A stretch of DNA of 64,000 nt from JBBQLG01 sp964251665 (GTDB lineage Bacteria > Bacteroidota > Bacteroidia > Cytophagales > Spirosomataceae). The DNA lies in assembly GCA_964251665.1 (NCBI GenBank), contig CAXUKO010000018.1, forward strand, positions 53,610-117,609, given 5' to 3'. The notes under the pieces are model-generated. The model was not told the origin of the DNA, did no database searches, and saw only the letters and a list, made by a program, of their open reading frames with translations. Made by a program: the position numbers and the translations under genes. Positions 51,896-62,500 of the stretch are shown piece by piece (within the stretch, counting starts at the first letter, position 1; each line of letters opens with the position of its first letter).

Positions 51896-53674
51896 TTATG
51901 AAACAGCGACGGGCTCCTTACCTACTTTTTGCATAGGCAGCGAAATCATCACCGAGGTACCTCTGCCGGGCTTACTCTGCCACATCACCTGTCCGCCCAG
52001 ATACGAGATTCGTGAATTTATATTGGCGATTCCATTTCCCTTCGTTGACATCGTCTCAAAATCGGCCCCTGTTCCGTCATCGTCGACGCTGATTAAGGTT
52101 GTTTCTTCATTTGTCATTAACTGCACTGTAATTTTGTGCGCATGGGCATGTTTCAAGGCATTATTCAGCAACTCCTGCACAACACGATAAATCATAACAG
52201 CAGCCTCATCGCCCAGTACCGGTACCGGTCCATAATGCTCCAATACCAATGCGGTTTGATTCACTAAATTAAGCTTCTGTACCAGATCATCCAGCGCCGG
52301 TATCAGCCCAAATGTTGATAATGTATAGGGGCGAAGATCGTTTGAAATTAGTCGCGTTTCTGTACAGGCCTCATCCAGAAACTGGTTCAGTGGATCTTTT
52401 ACCGAAGCGGGCAATAACTCCTGATGGGCTTCGACAAATAATTTTATCCGCGATAACTGAATACCCAGACCATCGTGCAATTCACGCGCAATTCGGCTCC
52501 GTTCGCCCTCCTGCCCTTCAATCATCGCCCGCAGTGATTTAAGTTCAAGATCCCGAATCTGCTGCTGGGCAATAACGGTCTGCTGATGCGTAATCAATTT
52601 CTGCTGTCGTCTCAAATACACTAATGCTACCACACCTAAGACACTGATAATCAAAAACATGAATAACGTTGAATTCACAATGTGCTGACGACGACTTTGT
52701 TCTTCGGCTAATTGTTTTTCGACCGCCAACGTTTTTATCCGGCTATTCAGCTCCTGTAAACGAATACTTTTTGTCTGCTGCGAATAATAAAACTGATTCG
52801 TAAAATCCAGTGTCTTCAAGGCAGATAAATACGCATTTTTATAATCATTCATATACGCATAACTATCCGCCGAATGTTTGGACAACTCACGTAGGGTAGA
52901 GATATTATTTTCCGATTCAGCAATCTTATAGCTTTTCTGGTAATAGGCTATTGCTTTCTGATGCTGATCTTTAAACTGCTCGACAATACCCAGATAAAAA
53001 TAATTCAGTGCAATCAGCCACTTACTGTTTTGCCGCTCCGCCATTACCAAACTCCGGGTGGCGAAATACTGAGCCGAGTCAGGCTTCTTCAAACGCAAAT
53101 AGGTATCTGCCAATAAATTCAGGGCGTACGTCTGAAACAAAGGCTGTTTATACTGAATACACATCTGTTCGGTTTCCCGTAACTCTGTAATTAAGTTTTT
53201 CGGAATAGGCTCTTTCTTTTCATCCATATTCGCAAACCCCAACCGGCATTCGATCACTTTAGGATTATTATGCGTCCGCTGAAAGTAAAGCATTGCCCGT
53301 TTGAGATATTGTTCGGCATAAGACTGCATGAAATAATCCTGCGTGTAATAATTACCTATGGTAATATGGACGTTAAAATACCCCAGTGAATCGCCCGCTA
53401 AGTGGTAATATTTCATGCTGTTGAAATACGAATCAATGGTGTATTTATTATACCCATATTGCTGATGATAGAGACTACCCAGGTTTTCATAGGCGGCACC
53501 AGCCTGTTTCAATTTATTAGCGGCTACGAATTGTTTAATCTGCTGTTTTATACTATCAATTGCAGGCGTACCATCTACGGCTTTTACCTGATTAAACAAT
53601 CCTGTTAGACCAATGAGCAAAATAGCCCCTGTGCACCCTTTTCGGAGCAGAAAAAAGATAGCACGTGGCTGCAT
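51896..53674 (-). CDS. TPR-containing sensor histidine kinase (HisKA_3, NarL/DegS type)
   Basis: 592 residues. A signal peptide (TGAILLIGLTGLFNQVKA) leads to a periplasmic all-helical TPR array (about 35-300: LKQAGAAYENLGSLYHQQYG, LLADTYLRLKKPDSAQYFAT, IALNYFYLGIVEQFKDQHQK). A coiled coil, one membrane segment (about 333-354, NSTLFMFLIISVLGVVALVY), a second coiled coil and HisKA_3 with phosphoacceptor H400 (SRIARELHDGLGIQLSRI) follow. The HATPase has VQELLNNALKHAHAH, SVDDDGTGAD and KGNGIANINSR. Its regulator is encoded 41 bases upstream. The TPR sensor type is common beside SusCD loci. Confidence 0.92.
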   Translation of the reverse strand: MQPRAIFFLLRKGCTGAILLIGLTGLFNQVKAVDGTPAIDSIKQQIKQFVAANKLKQAGAAYENLGSLYHQQYGYNKYTIDSYFNSMKYYHLAGDSLGYFNVHITIGNYYTQDYFMQSYAEQYLKRAMLYFQRTHNNPKVIECRLGFANMDEKKEPIPKNLITELRETEQMCIQYKQPLFQTYALNLLADTYLRLKKPDSAQYFATRSLVMAERQNSKWLIALNYFYLGIVEQFKDQHQKAIAYYQKSYKIAESENNISTLRELSKHSADSYAYMNDYKNAYLSALKTLDFTNQFYYSQQTKSIRLQELNSRIKTLAVEKQLAEEQSRRQHIVNSTLFMFLIISVLGVVALVYLRRQQKLITHQQTVIAQQQIRDLELKSLRAMIEGQEGERSRIARELHDGLGIQLSRIKLFVEAHQELLPASVKDPLNQFLDEACTETRLISNDLRPYTLSTFGLIPALDDLVQKLNLVNQTALVLEHYGPVPVLGDEAAVMIYRVVQELLNNALKHAHAHKITVQLMTNEETTLISVDDDGTGADFETMSTKGNGIANINSRISYLGGQVMWQSKPGRGTSVMISLPMQKVGKEPVAVS

Positions 53675-53715
53675 TGGTTTCAGGGGCTGATTAATAAATA
53701 TGTTTTCTATCTCAG

Positions 53716-54363
53716 TTAATCAATCAATTGCATTTCCATTGCCGTTTTTATCAGTAAAGCCGTGTTGGGAACACCAAATTTCATCAGCAGGCTGCTCCGG
53801 TGAAACTCGACCGCTTTGGCACTCACAAATAACTGGGTCGCCATTTGCTGCGTGGTCATTCCCTGCGCAATCCGGGTCAGCACTTCCGATTCCCGGGGCG
53901 TCAGGTTGGGTTTCAGCCCCGTCCCAGCGGCCGATTTCCGGGCTTTGGGTCCGTCGTGGAGCAGAATATCCATAATGGCGTCGTTGAAATACTGTTTTTC
54001 GTTATGCACCGTCTGGATGGCCTGCAACAACTCCGTTTTAGTGGTATTTTTCAGTAAGTACCCTTTTGCTCCCTTTTTGACCACCCGTTTGATCAGGCTG
54101 GCATCATCGTGCATGGTCAGCGCGATTACTTTTGTGGCCGGATAAACGCGGGTCACATGCTCACAAAGCCCAAGTCCATCCTCAATTTGCGGAAACGAGA
54201 TATCTAATAAAACAACGTCGATTAGGGTCTGGGTCAACGCTTCCATTACGGCCTGGGCCGTATAACACCGCCGGGCCACTTCGATTTCGGGCGACCCGGA
54301 AATAAGCGATTCAATACCTTCAACAAATACATTATGGTCATCAGCAATCAACACCCGTATCAT
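53716..54363 (-). CDS. LuxR/NarL-family response regulator
   Basis: 215 residues. The receiver domain (about 1-125) has acidic pocket LIADDHN, phosphoacceptor D54 (VVLLDISFPQIEDG), switch Thr in IALTMHDD and Lys in KKGAKGYLLKN. The LuxR helix-turn-helix (about 150-213) reads LTPRESEVLTRIAQGMTTQQ, then FVSAKAVEFHRSSLLMKFG. It receives phosphate from the kinase downstream in the same operon and probably activates the SusC operon beginning 302 bases after the kinase gene. Confidence 0.94.
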   Translation of the reverse strand: MIRVLIADDHNVFVEGIESLISGSPEIEVARRCYTAQAVMEALTQTLIDVVLLDISFPQIEDGLGLCEHVTRVYPATKVIALTMHDDASLIKRVVKKGAKGYLLKNTTKTELLQAIQTVHNEKQYFNDAIMDILLHDGPKARKSAAGTGLKPNLTPRESEVLTRIAQGMTTQQMATQLFVSAKAVEFHRSSLLMKFGVPNTALLIKTAMEMQLID

Positions 54364-54903
54364 TCAATCCTGTTGTTTCGTATGCGTAAAAAGGGACTTT
54401 GCGCTAGGAACCGGCGAGTATGAACAGTCGGTTTGAGCAAGAAAAGTCAACATCTGCTTTCGTTAATGATTCGTAGTACGGTGGGTACGTGGCCCTGTAT
54501 TTTGGCATTGGATGCTGAAGGAGCCATGCTCACAACGTTTACCCTGGCAGGCAATCAAGTCGGCCAGTATAGTTTGTCGGACACGTTGGCTATATCCCTA
54601 TAAATAGACTTTTATTTAGCAAAAATAGGATTAAGTTATCCACCGATGGAATAGTGAAAACCCGATTACTGTTAAATATAGGGTTTACCCTAATACGGTT
54701 AGGCTGGCAGAAAATTGTCCCGAAAATTGGAATGCGCGTGAACTGAATTCAGTCAAAACGCCCTTATTTGCGGGCTTAACCCACTTAACTTTCCATTCCC
54801 GGCCTTATTTTTAGCAACTGCCTGCCAGGCGATCAGGGCTGGCTGCGTAAATGACCGCCTGCGGGCAGGTCAAAATTTCGTTGTTTCACTGTAACGCTCA
54901 CCT
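54364..54903. other. 540-base gap, with one possible small ORF at 54466-54603 (+)
   Basis: A plus-strand frame from ATG 54466 to TAA 54603 would give 45 residues (MIRSTVGTWPCILALDAEGA, ending SLSDTLAISL). It has no recognisable motif and no promoter I can defend, so it may be a gene remnant. A short inverted repeat AGGGT/ACCCT lies near 54680. The last 60 bases before the ABC gene hold CCTGCC/GGCAGG copies that could form a hairpin. Nothing else is supported. Confidence 0.4.
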
Positions 54904-56415
54904 ATGTCTATTCTACCTGCCGATGTATTACTCCGGTTAGATGCCGTTACTATACGCCGGGCTGACGGGATTGTCCTGCACACGATCAACTGGCAGCTGC
55001 GGGCGGGCGAACAATGGGCCATTCTGGGTTCGACCGGGTCCGGCAAAACGTCGCTGCTGGATACCCTTGCCGGTCGGTTACCCGTTTGGCAGGGGCAGTT
55101 GCTTCACCAAACCGGTTTAGCGCGTGATGCGGTGGAGCGCGTAGCCAACGATTATCAGTTCGACCGGAATGTGGCGCAGTCGGCGCAGTTTTATCAGCAG
55201 CGCTTTAACGCCGATGCCGCGCAGACAGCACCCACTGTCTGGGAAGTGCTGCAGCAACAGGTCACTCCACCCGGCACCGTCGACCGGCAGTCGGTAACGC
55301 TGCCGCCCCTGCCTTACACAAACGAGTGGCTGACCGAAGTGGCCGACCGCGTGCAGATTACCCTGTTATTGAACCGGCCGCTGACCTCGCTCTCCAACGG
55401 CGAAACCCGCCGGGCGCTGCTGGCCCGTTCGCTGCTGCGCCGACCCCGTGTGCTGTTGCTCGACAATCCGTTTGGGGGACTGGACACCGATAGCCGACGT
55501 CGGCTGCATGGCATTCTGGACGATATTTCGGAGCAGGGCACGTCGCTTGTTCTGGTTACCTCGCCCCGCGAGCTACCGGCCTGCATAACGCACGTGCTTG
55601 AATTAAGTGATGGCCGGATCAGCTGGCAGGGCCAGAAGGCCGACCGACCCGTTGCAGCGGCCGAATCACCCGACGCGTTGACTGACCCTACCCTGCTCGC
55701 CGAGTGGCAAGCGGCTCCATCCCCTCACTTCGAGCGAGCTATTCGGATGCACCGGGTATCGGTTAGTTATGGCGATAAAGTAGTGCTGGACAGCATCGAC
55801 TGGACGGTGCGCCGGGGTGAGAAATGGGCCGTGCTGGGACCTAACGGTTCGGGCAAATCGACCCTGCTCAGCCTCATAACGGCGGATCATCCGCAGAGTT
55901 ACCGCAACCAGTACGAACTATTCGACCGGAAACGGGGCACGGGCGAAAGCATCTGGGACATCAAACGAAAAATTGGGTTCGTTTCGCCGGAGTTGCAACT
56001 GTACTTCGCCCGCGACCAGCCCGTCTGGAATGTGCTGGCCTCGGGGCTGTTCGATACGGCGGGGCTGTTCCGCAAGCTGACACCCGAGCAAGCCGGACAA
56101 ACCGAGTTCATGCTGAATCTGCTGCGGATTCAGTCCTTGCGGACCAAACGGCTGCAACAACTCTCGACCGGCGAACAACGCTGGGTGCTGCTGGGTCGGG
56201 CACTGGTTAAAAACCCACCCCTGCTGGTGCTGGATGAACCCTGCCAGAACCTCGACCCGGCCCACATCAACCGGTTCCGGGATCTGATTGACGAGCTTTG
56301 CACCACCCCCGACCGCACCCTTTTGTACGTAACCCACTACGCCGAAGAAATTCCGCGTTGTGTCACTCAGGTGTTGCGCCTATCGAATGGACGAGGCTAT
56401 GTGGAGCCTGCCTAA
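54904..56415 (+). CDS. Tandem ABC ATPase (ModF/PhrA-like)
   Basis: 503 residues containing two complete nucleotide-binding domains and no membrane segment. First: Walker A GSTGSGKTS (42-50), signature LSNGETRRALLAR (from 163), Walker B VLLLDNPFGGLD. Second: Walker A GPNGSGKST (312-320), signature LSTGEQRWVLLGR, Walker B LLVLDEPCQNLD, switch His in YVTHYAEEIPRC. The arrangement is that of ModF/PhrA-type proteins, whose exact role is uncertain (molybdate-linked or photorepair-named). No permease gene adjoins. A soluble translation- or repair-related ABC-F function is less likely, because the linker is not ABC-F-like. Confidence 0.88.
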   Translation: MSILPADVLLRLDAVTIRRADGIVLHTINWQLRAGEQWAILGSTGSGKTSLLDTLAGRLPVWQGQLLHQTGLARDAVERVANDYQFDRNVAQSAQFYQQRFNADAAQTAPTVWEVLQQQVTPPGTVDRQSVTLPPLPYTNEWLTEVADRVQITLLLNRPLTSLSNGETRRALLARSLLRRPRVLLLDNPFGGLDTDSRRRLHGILDDISEQGTSLVLVTSPRELPACITHVLELSDGRISWQGQKADRPVAAAESPDALTDPTLLAEWQAAPSPHFERAIRMHRVSVSYGDKVVLDSIDWTVRRGEKWAVLGPNGSGKSTLLSLITADHPQSYRNQYELFDRKRGTGESIWDIKRKIGFVSPELQLYFARDQPVWNVLASGLFDTAGLFRKLTPEQAGQTEFMLNLLRIQSLRTKRLQQLSTGEQRWVLLGRALVKNPPLLVLDEPCQNLDPAHINRFRDLIDELCTTPDRTLLYVTHYAEEIPRCVTQVLRLSNGRGYVEPA

Positions 56416-56515
56416 ACTGGTTTTTCCGGGCAAAACGACTGTATAATCAGTAGGCCGGTCACTAACTGGCCTTCCACTTGCGGCAGGTTCAAGCAACCCG
56501 AATGCCAACAAGTTC

Positions 56516-57928
56516 ATGACCCGTCAACCCAAGTTAACTACTATGTCAGTTCCAGCGTTCCGATTCACAACGTTCCTGTCTATTTTCAGCCTGCTGATTC
56601 TGTCCGTATGTGCCGCATGGCGGGTTCCTAAACCAGTTGATGAGCGAACGGCGATTGCCGCGCAAATGGAGAAATCCGTACAGACTGAAATGCTCAATAA
56701 ATGGTATCCGCAGGCGGTTGATACTGTTTACGGTGGCTTTCTGAGTTCGTTTACCTACGATTTTAAACCCACCGGGCCACAGGACAAAATGATCGTTACC
56801 CAGGCGCGGCATATCTGGACGAATGCGCGGGCGAGTGAGCGCTACCCTAAAGCGGCCTACTACCTGAGCAGCGCCCGGCACGGCTTCGCGTTCCTGCGCG
56901 ACGTGATGTGGGATAAAACCAATGGTGGCTTTTATACGCTGGTGGACCGGCAGGGCAAGCCGAAAGGGACAGGCATTAAAGAAGCGTACGGCAATGCATT
57001 CGCTATTTACGGGCTGGCGGCCTACTACAGGGCATCGGGCGATACGGCGGCTCTGAATCTGGCGAAGCAGACATTCGCCTGGCTGGAGAAAAACAGTCAC
57101 GACCCCGTTCATAAAGGGTATTTTCAGCACCTCCATCCCGATGGAACGCACATTATCCGGGATAGCCAAACGCCCTCCCGCTCCGATCTGGGCTACAAGG
57201 ATCAAAACAGTTCCATTCACCTGCTCGAAGCGTTTACCGACCTGTACGAGGTCTGGCCCGACCCGCTGCTGCGAACACGGCTGGACGAAATGCTTCGGCT
57301 CATCCGCGACACCATCACCACGCCCCGGGGTAATCTGGTGCTGTTTTTCCAACCCGACTGGACGCCCGTTTCCTTCCGGGACTCCTCGCAGGCTGCGGTG
57401 CTGAGCCATCGGTCGCTCGATCACGTCTCGTTCGGGCACGATGTCGAAACGGCTTATCTGATGCTGGAAGCGTCGCACGCGCTTGGGTTAAAAAACGATG
57501 TCAAAACCGCCACGGTGGGCAAGCGGATGGTTGATCACGCCCTGCGTAATGGCTGGGATAAAACCATCGGCGGTTTTTACGATGAGGGGTATTATTTCCG
57601 GGATAAACCGGGCATCACCATCATAAAAGACAGTAAAAACTGGTGGGCACAGGCCGAAGGGCTTAACACGTTGCTGATGCTGGCAGACCGCTACCCTAAC
57701 GATTCCATGCAGTATTTTCAGCAGTACAAATTACTCTGGCAGTACTGTCAGACCTACCTGATCGACCATCAGTACGGCGACTGGTACGAAGAGGGCCTGG
57801 ATAAAGAACCACAGCGCCGAACCGCCCTGAAAGGCCATATCTGGAAAGCCACCTACCACACGTATCGGGCGCTGACTAATTGCGTAGATCGCTCAAAAAA
57901 GACGGGGGCCGCTGCCCGGAGAGAATAA
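56516..57928 (+). CDS. Secreted AGE-family epimerase/isomerase
   Basis: 470 residues. An N-terminal hydrophobic segment (FTTFLSIFSLLILSVCAAWR, about 17-36) indicates export; a second in-frame ATG nine codons on is also possible. The (alpha/alpha)6-barrel core of N-acylglucosamine 2-epimerases and cellobiose 2-epimerases follows: YPQAVDTVYGGFLSSF, IWTNARASERYP, EAYGNAFAIYGLAAYYRASG, GHDVETAYLMLEASHALG, GFYDEGYYF, KNWWAQAEGLNTLLMLADRY and GDWYEEGL. His residues in SFGHDVE and KGHIWKATYHT fit the two catalytic histidines. Export is uncommon for this family, so it may act on oligosaccharides in the periplasm, such as beta-mannosides. Confidence 0.88.
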   Translation: MTRQPKLTTMSVPAFRFTTFLSIFSLLILSVCAAWRVPKPVDERTAIAAQMEKSVQTEMLNKWYPQAVDTVYGGFLSSFTYDFKPTGPQDKMIVTQARHIWTNARASERYPKAAYYLSSARHGFAFLRDVMWDKTNGGFYTLVDRQGKPKGTGIKEAYGNAFAIYGLAAYYRASGDTAALNLAKQTFAWLEKNSHDPVHKGYFQHLHPDGTHIIRDSQTPSRSDLGYKDQNSSIHLLEAFTDLYEVWPDPLLRTRLDEMLRLIRDTITTPRGNLVLFFQPDWTPVSFRDSSQAAVLSHRSLDHVSFGHDVETAYLMLEASHALGLKNDVKTATVGKRMVDHALRNGWDKTIGGFYDEGYYFRDKPGITIIKDSKNWWAQAEGLNTLLMLADRYPNDSMQYFQQYKLLWQYCQTYLIDHQYGDWYEEGLDKEPQRRTALKGHIWKATYHTYRALTNCVDRSKKTGAAARRE

Positions 57929-58141
57929 CGAACAGAGTGGTGTAGTCGGGTGTATTGATATAAGAAGACAGCCACTTTAATTAAAGTTATGGGGCATCAA
58001 TTGCGCTTCCAGTTTTCTGCGAAATAATTCTCACAACTTGTTATTTATTTATTTCCGATTCTTTATACATTTACAGCTAAACAGTTTGGGGCCATCTCTT
58101 CCTGTTTCTAAACCTTACCGTACCCGTTTAGCTGTACTTGT

Positions 58142-58423
58142 ATGAAGTTGCATGAGTTTAATGAAGTAACCCTCGATCAGCGGGTATCGATTATTCAGGA
58201 GCAGGGGCGTTTTATTGCCCGGCGGCAAAGTACCGACCGGCAGATGATGCTTTATCAGTGGGGCAACTACTTTCTGGAGATTCACTACCGGCTAGAGACG
58301 TTTTATGGCGTTCCCACCGAATGGATGCCGTTTTTAGTGATCTCTTTCCGCAATGGTTCCAACTGCGCAGGCCGGTTGCTGCCCTATGTTGACCATACGA
58401 GCTTAGAGGCACTCAACATCTGA
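58142..58423 (+). CDS. Small conserved-looking protein of unknown function
   Basis: 93 residues (MKLHEFNEVTLDQRVSIIQE), soluble, mixed alpha/beta, with aromatic-rich middle YQWGNYFLEIHYRLETFYG and a C-terminal YVDHTSLEALNI. The pattern of a sticky helix plus strands resembles many short Bacteroidetes proteins without a name. It has its own 213-base upstream region and converges with the ogt gene. A function cannot be assigned. Confidence 0.65.
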   Translation: MKLHEFNEVTLDQRVSIIQEQGRFIARRQSTDRQMMLYQWGNYFLEIHYRLETFYGVPTEWMPFLVISFRNGSNCAGRLLPYVDHTSLEALNI

Positions 58424-58454
58424 AACAAGCCCCTCGATTTACTGGATTTCCTGA

Positions 58455-58961
58455 CTAAAACCCGAGCACCAGTTGCGCTGATGGGCAGTATTGACGCTCG
58501 TGATTCAGTAACCACTGTTTAACATTCAGTCCACCGCCGTAGCCGGTCAGCTTGCCGTTAGCGCCAATAACGCGGTGGCACGGCACAATAATGCTGATCG
58601 GGTTACTGCCATTGGTCGTTCCCACGGCCCGAATCGCTTTCAGATTGCCCAACCGCCGGGCCTGCTCGCCATAGGTAATAGTTTGCCCATATGGAATATG
58701 CAGTAACTGCTCCCAGACGGATAGTCGAAAGTCAGAACCAACCAGCCGATAAGGCACCGTAAACGTCCGGCGCGTACCGGCGAAATACTCCGTCAGCTCG
58801 TCAATGCATTGATGCACAACGGCTGGCAAGGTTTCGGAGGCCGGACGGCTACCTGCACTCCGCTTTGCCCCTTCCACAAACAGGACTTCCAGAATAGCCG
58901 TTTCGTCGGCATGAATTTCCAGCGGACCAACGGGAGACGAGTAATAGGCAGTATAGTTCAT
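58455..58961 (-). CDS. ogt: Methylated-DNA--protein-cysteine methyltransferase
   Basis: 168 residues from the ATG at 58961 (MNYTAYYSSPVGPLEIHADE); a TTG extension of five codons is rejected. The DNA-binding and active-site region holds FRLSVWEQLLHIPYGQTITY, RAVGTTNGSNP and the acceptor Cys in IVPCHRVI (C128). The arginine finger lies in the helix KAIRAVG. It removes alkyl groups from O6 of guanine by a suicide transfer. Divergent from the next gene across 86 bases. Confidence 0.96.
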   Translation of the reverse strand: MNYTAYYSSPVGPLEIHADETAILEVLFVEGAKRSAGSRPASETLPAVVHQCIDELTEYFAGTRRTFTVPYRLVGSDFRLSVWEQLLHIPYGQTITYGEQARRLGNLKAIRAVGTTNGSNPISIIVPCHRVIGANGKLTGYGGGLNVKQWLLNHERQYCPSAQLVLGF

Positions 58962-59047
58962 GGGTTTCGGCAACAATCTACTGAATCAATGGGTTGTATT
59001 ATAAGCAGCGTCGACCAAACCGACGACTGAACTTACTCAACAAACCT

Positions 59048-59419
59048 ATGAAAATTGCCGTAGAAAAAGGCCAGGACAAGGCCTTTCTGCCCGACGGTCG
59101 CCATGTGGTGACGATCACCAACATTGATGAAGGCACCAGTGAATACAAGGGCGTTCCTTTCTTTGCGGTACGCTTCGAGAACGAGGAAGGCTTTGTGAAC
59201 CAGCGGTTCTATTTATCGCCGGGAGGCATGCCGATTATCATGGCCTTATGTCAGGCTGTGGGCATTGAGCCGAAAGACGGCGAAGATATCGATACCAAGC
59301 AGTTGATAAACAAAGAGGTATCAGTTGAGGTCGGTGATTATACATACAATAATCCCGAGGATGGGAACGAACGAACCTTGAAACAGGCCTCAAACTTCCA
59401 GCCACCAGTAGGCGCATAA
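59048..59419 (+). CDS. Small soluble protein of unknown function
   Basis: 123 residues from the ATG at 59048 (MKIAVEKGQDKAFLPDGRHV). It is beta-rich and acidic: VVTITNIDEGTSEYKGVPFF, FENEEGFVNQRFYLSPGGMP, then a helix MALCQAVGIEPKDGEDIDTK and closing strands VSVEVGDYTYNNPEDGNE. The layout (OB-like strands, a helix, and a disordered C-terminus) recalls small single-strand-binding or phage DUF669-like proteins, but the match is too weak to name. It is monocistronic, with a clear terminator after it. Confidence 0.65.
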   Translation: MKIAVEKGQDKAFLPDGRHVVTITNIDEGTSEYKGVPFFAVRFENEEGFVNQRFYLSPGGMPIIMALCQAVGIEPKDGEDIDTKQLINKEVSVEVGDYTYNNPEDGNERTLKQASNFQPPVGA

Positions 59420-59441
59420 ATGATAATACATTGATTATGAG

Positions 59442-59475
59442 AAGGTAGCAGGCCACAGGTTTGCTACCTTTTTTA
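59442..59475 (+). terminator. Terminator of the 123-residue protein gene
   Basis: 9-bp perfect stem (59442-59450 with 59462-59470) with an 11-base loop and a T6 run overlapping its end. Confidence 0.8.
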
Positions 59476-59537
59476 CTTTGCGGCAGATTAAGTAATCGGA
59501 TTAACGATTTAGTAATATGAAACGGCTGTTTTCAGTG

Positions 59538-59545
59538 TAGTTTTG
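59538..59545 (+). promoter_or_regulatory. -7 box of the EEP nuclease gene
   Basis: TAGTTTTG matches TAnnTTTG exactly, 22 bases before the ATG at 59568. Confidence 0.5.
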
Positions 59546-59567
59546 TCTGCAAACTAACACTGAATTT

Positions 59568-62500
59568 ATGCACCAACTACTACGCGTAACAAGCCGGTTA
59601 TGGCTTTTATTTGCGGTCTTTTTGATGGCTCAGAGTGCTTCCTGGGCGCAGGTTGTTATCACACCTGCCAGTCTTACCTACACGCAGGATTTTAATACAC
59701 TTCCCGCTTCGGGCACTGTAGCCTTTGCCAACAATACGACAATACCTGGCTGGTATGCATCTGTTAGTAATACGGCAACTCCCCCGGCGTCTATTTCTGC
59801 AAGCAGTGGTTCGTCTAATTCGGGGTATACTTACAGTTTCGGAACAGGCACCAACGCAGATAGAAGCCTTGGTGCCGTTATTTCAGGCGGAGTATATTTT
59901 GGCAGTCCGGCCACTGGAGCTATAGGGTTACGGTATGGCGTCCTTTTTCAGAACAACACGGGCAGCCCGATTACAGCTTTAGCCGTTTCTTACACGGGTG
60001 AACAATGGCGCAATGGGAGTAATGCCTCTACCCAACCGCTGACAGTTGATTTTGCAACAGGAACGGGTTTATTAGTTTCCTCGACGGTTACAAGTGGATA
60101 CACAGCAGTACCGGCTTTGACCTTTACCAGTCCTATTGCCACTACAGCAACTGCTACCGCTCTGGACGGTAACTCAGCGGCTAACCGGACACTACTATCG
60201 GCCACGATCACCTTCGCTACCCCGTTAGCTGATGGTCAGCAGGTTTTACTACGCTGGACTGATCTTAATGATCCAGGTAATGACCACGGATTGGGTATTG
60301 ACGATTTGACAGTAGTAGCAGTTTTACCCAGTACGACGCCAACGCTCGCTGCCAACCCAACCAGCTTAACCGGGTTTGTCGCTTCTCAGGGGGCAGTATC
60401 GAACGTTCAGACTTATACGGTGACGGGCAGCAACCTAAACACAACGCCAGTGTCGGTATCGGCAACAGCAAATATTGAACTAAGCACCGATAACAGCACC
60501 TTTACGTCTACCCTATCGCTGCCTACTACGGCGAGTGCAATCTCACAGGTGGTGTATGCCCGTTTGACGAATGCAACCCCAACGGGTACGTTCAGTGGTG
60601 CAATTACGAATACCGCTAATTCAACCCTGACAGCGTCGGTAACGGTGAGCGGACAGGTAAGTGCCCCCAACACACCGGCGCTAACCGTTGCGCCAACGGC
60701 ATTATCAAGCTTCACGACACTCCAGGGAACCGCTTCGTCTGAGCAGTCCTATACACTGAGCGCTGCTTACTTGTCGAATGCGATCCAGGTATCGGCTCCG
60801 TCAGGCGTCGAAATTAGCCAGACATCAGGTAGCGGTTTCAGTTCATCGCTGACCCTGCCCTTATCGACTACATCGGCAGTTGTTTACGCCCGCCTAACGG
60901 GTAATGGTGGCCCCGCTACTATCACGGGTACAATCACGAACATATCGGGTAGCCTCACGGCCAACGTAGCCATTACCGGAACGGTCAGTTCGACATCTCC
61001 CTACACCTCCATCGCTACGGCGCGGGCGGGCGTTGGCAGTACCTTTACCATCGCTGGGCGCGTAACGGTGAGCAATCAACTGGGTGCCCGTCAGCTTTAT
61101 ATTCAGGATGCTACCGGCGGTATTGCCGTTTACAGCGGCTCAACAGGTCCCGACTTCTCCTCGCTGGTGCAGCTTGGTGACTCGGTACAGGTACGCGGCC
61201 CGGTTACGGTTTTCAACGGCTATCTGGAGCTGACCGGTACCAACAACTTCACGGTCGTTTCGGGTGCCGGTACCAGCATTCCCGCGCCAATTGCTGTCAC
61301 GCCCGATCAGCTATCGAGTTATCAGGGGCGGTTGGTTAGCATCAGCAGCGCAACTATCACGCCGGTAGCAGCTACGTTTAGTGGTGGCACCAACTACACC
61401 ATCACGGCCGGTGGTCAGTCGGCTACGCTGTACATCAGTGCCAACTCGCCCCTGTCGGGTGCGGGACAGCCCGCTAATCCGGTTAGCGTAACCGGTATTG
61501 CCGAACGTTTTGTATCGAAAGCTACCACGACGGGAACTGACGGCATGCAATTTCAGCCCCGTATTCTGGCCGATATTCCTGGTTCGACACCGGCAACGGA
61601 TTTAACCTGCACCGTCGGCAGCGGCAGTACGCTCACCCGTGATCAGACGCTGGATATTGCCGCCTGGAACATGGAGTTTTTCGGAGCTGATGCGGGTACG
61701 ATCACCTGCCCCGGTAATAAAACCCTCGTCTATAATGACATGGGCCCAACGAATGAAGACCTTCAGCAGACCAACGCCACAAAAGTGCTGACGAGCCTGA
61801 ACGCGGATATTATTTCGACGGAGGAAGTCAGTGATATTGTTCGTTTCGATGCTGCTGTGAAAGCCATTCCGGGCAGCTACAGTTATGTCTGTTCCGATAA
61901 ATTCTCCTATTTCTTTCAGGATGAATGTGATCAGGTTCCATCGCAGGGGACAGTTTTCGGGCCAACCAAGTTTGCCCAAAAAGTATGCGTAGTTTATAAT
62001 ACGGCCACTGTCACCCCGGTTCTGGCGGAGACTAAAGCCTTGTTGTTTCAAAAGTCAGCCGACTATACCTATCCGGGTGCGCTGGGCGGTAATGGCAATG
62101 GGAGTGGCTGGGCATCGGGTCGTCTGCCATTCCTGTTTGTGGCCAACGTAACCATCAACGGCGTCACAAAGAAGATTCACGTGGTGGCCGTACATGGTAA
62201 GTCGGGCAGTGCCAAAGCAGACTTCGAGCGTCGGGTGCAGGATTATAACGACCTCAAGACAGAACTTGACACGAATTACCCAACGGCTAACGTGGTCATC
62301 CTCGGCGATTATAATGACAAGTCGACCGCATCGATCTACACAACGTCGCCGATCTCCTCATTCAATAGTTTCGTAACGGACGTCACCAATTACAGTGTGG
62401 TTACGAAGCCGCTTGAACAGGGTGGCTGCTATACCTACAACCCATCGGGCGGTAGCTTCATCGACCATATCACGATCTCGAACGATCTGCAAAAAGGGTA

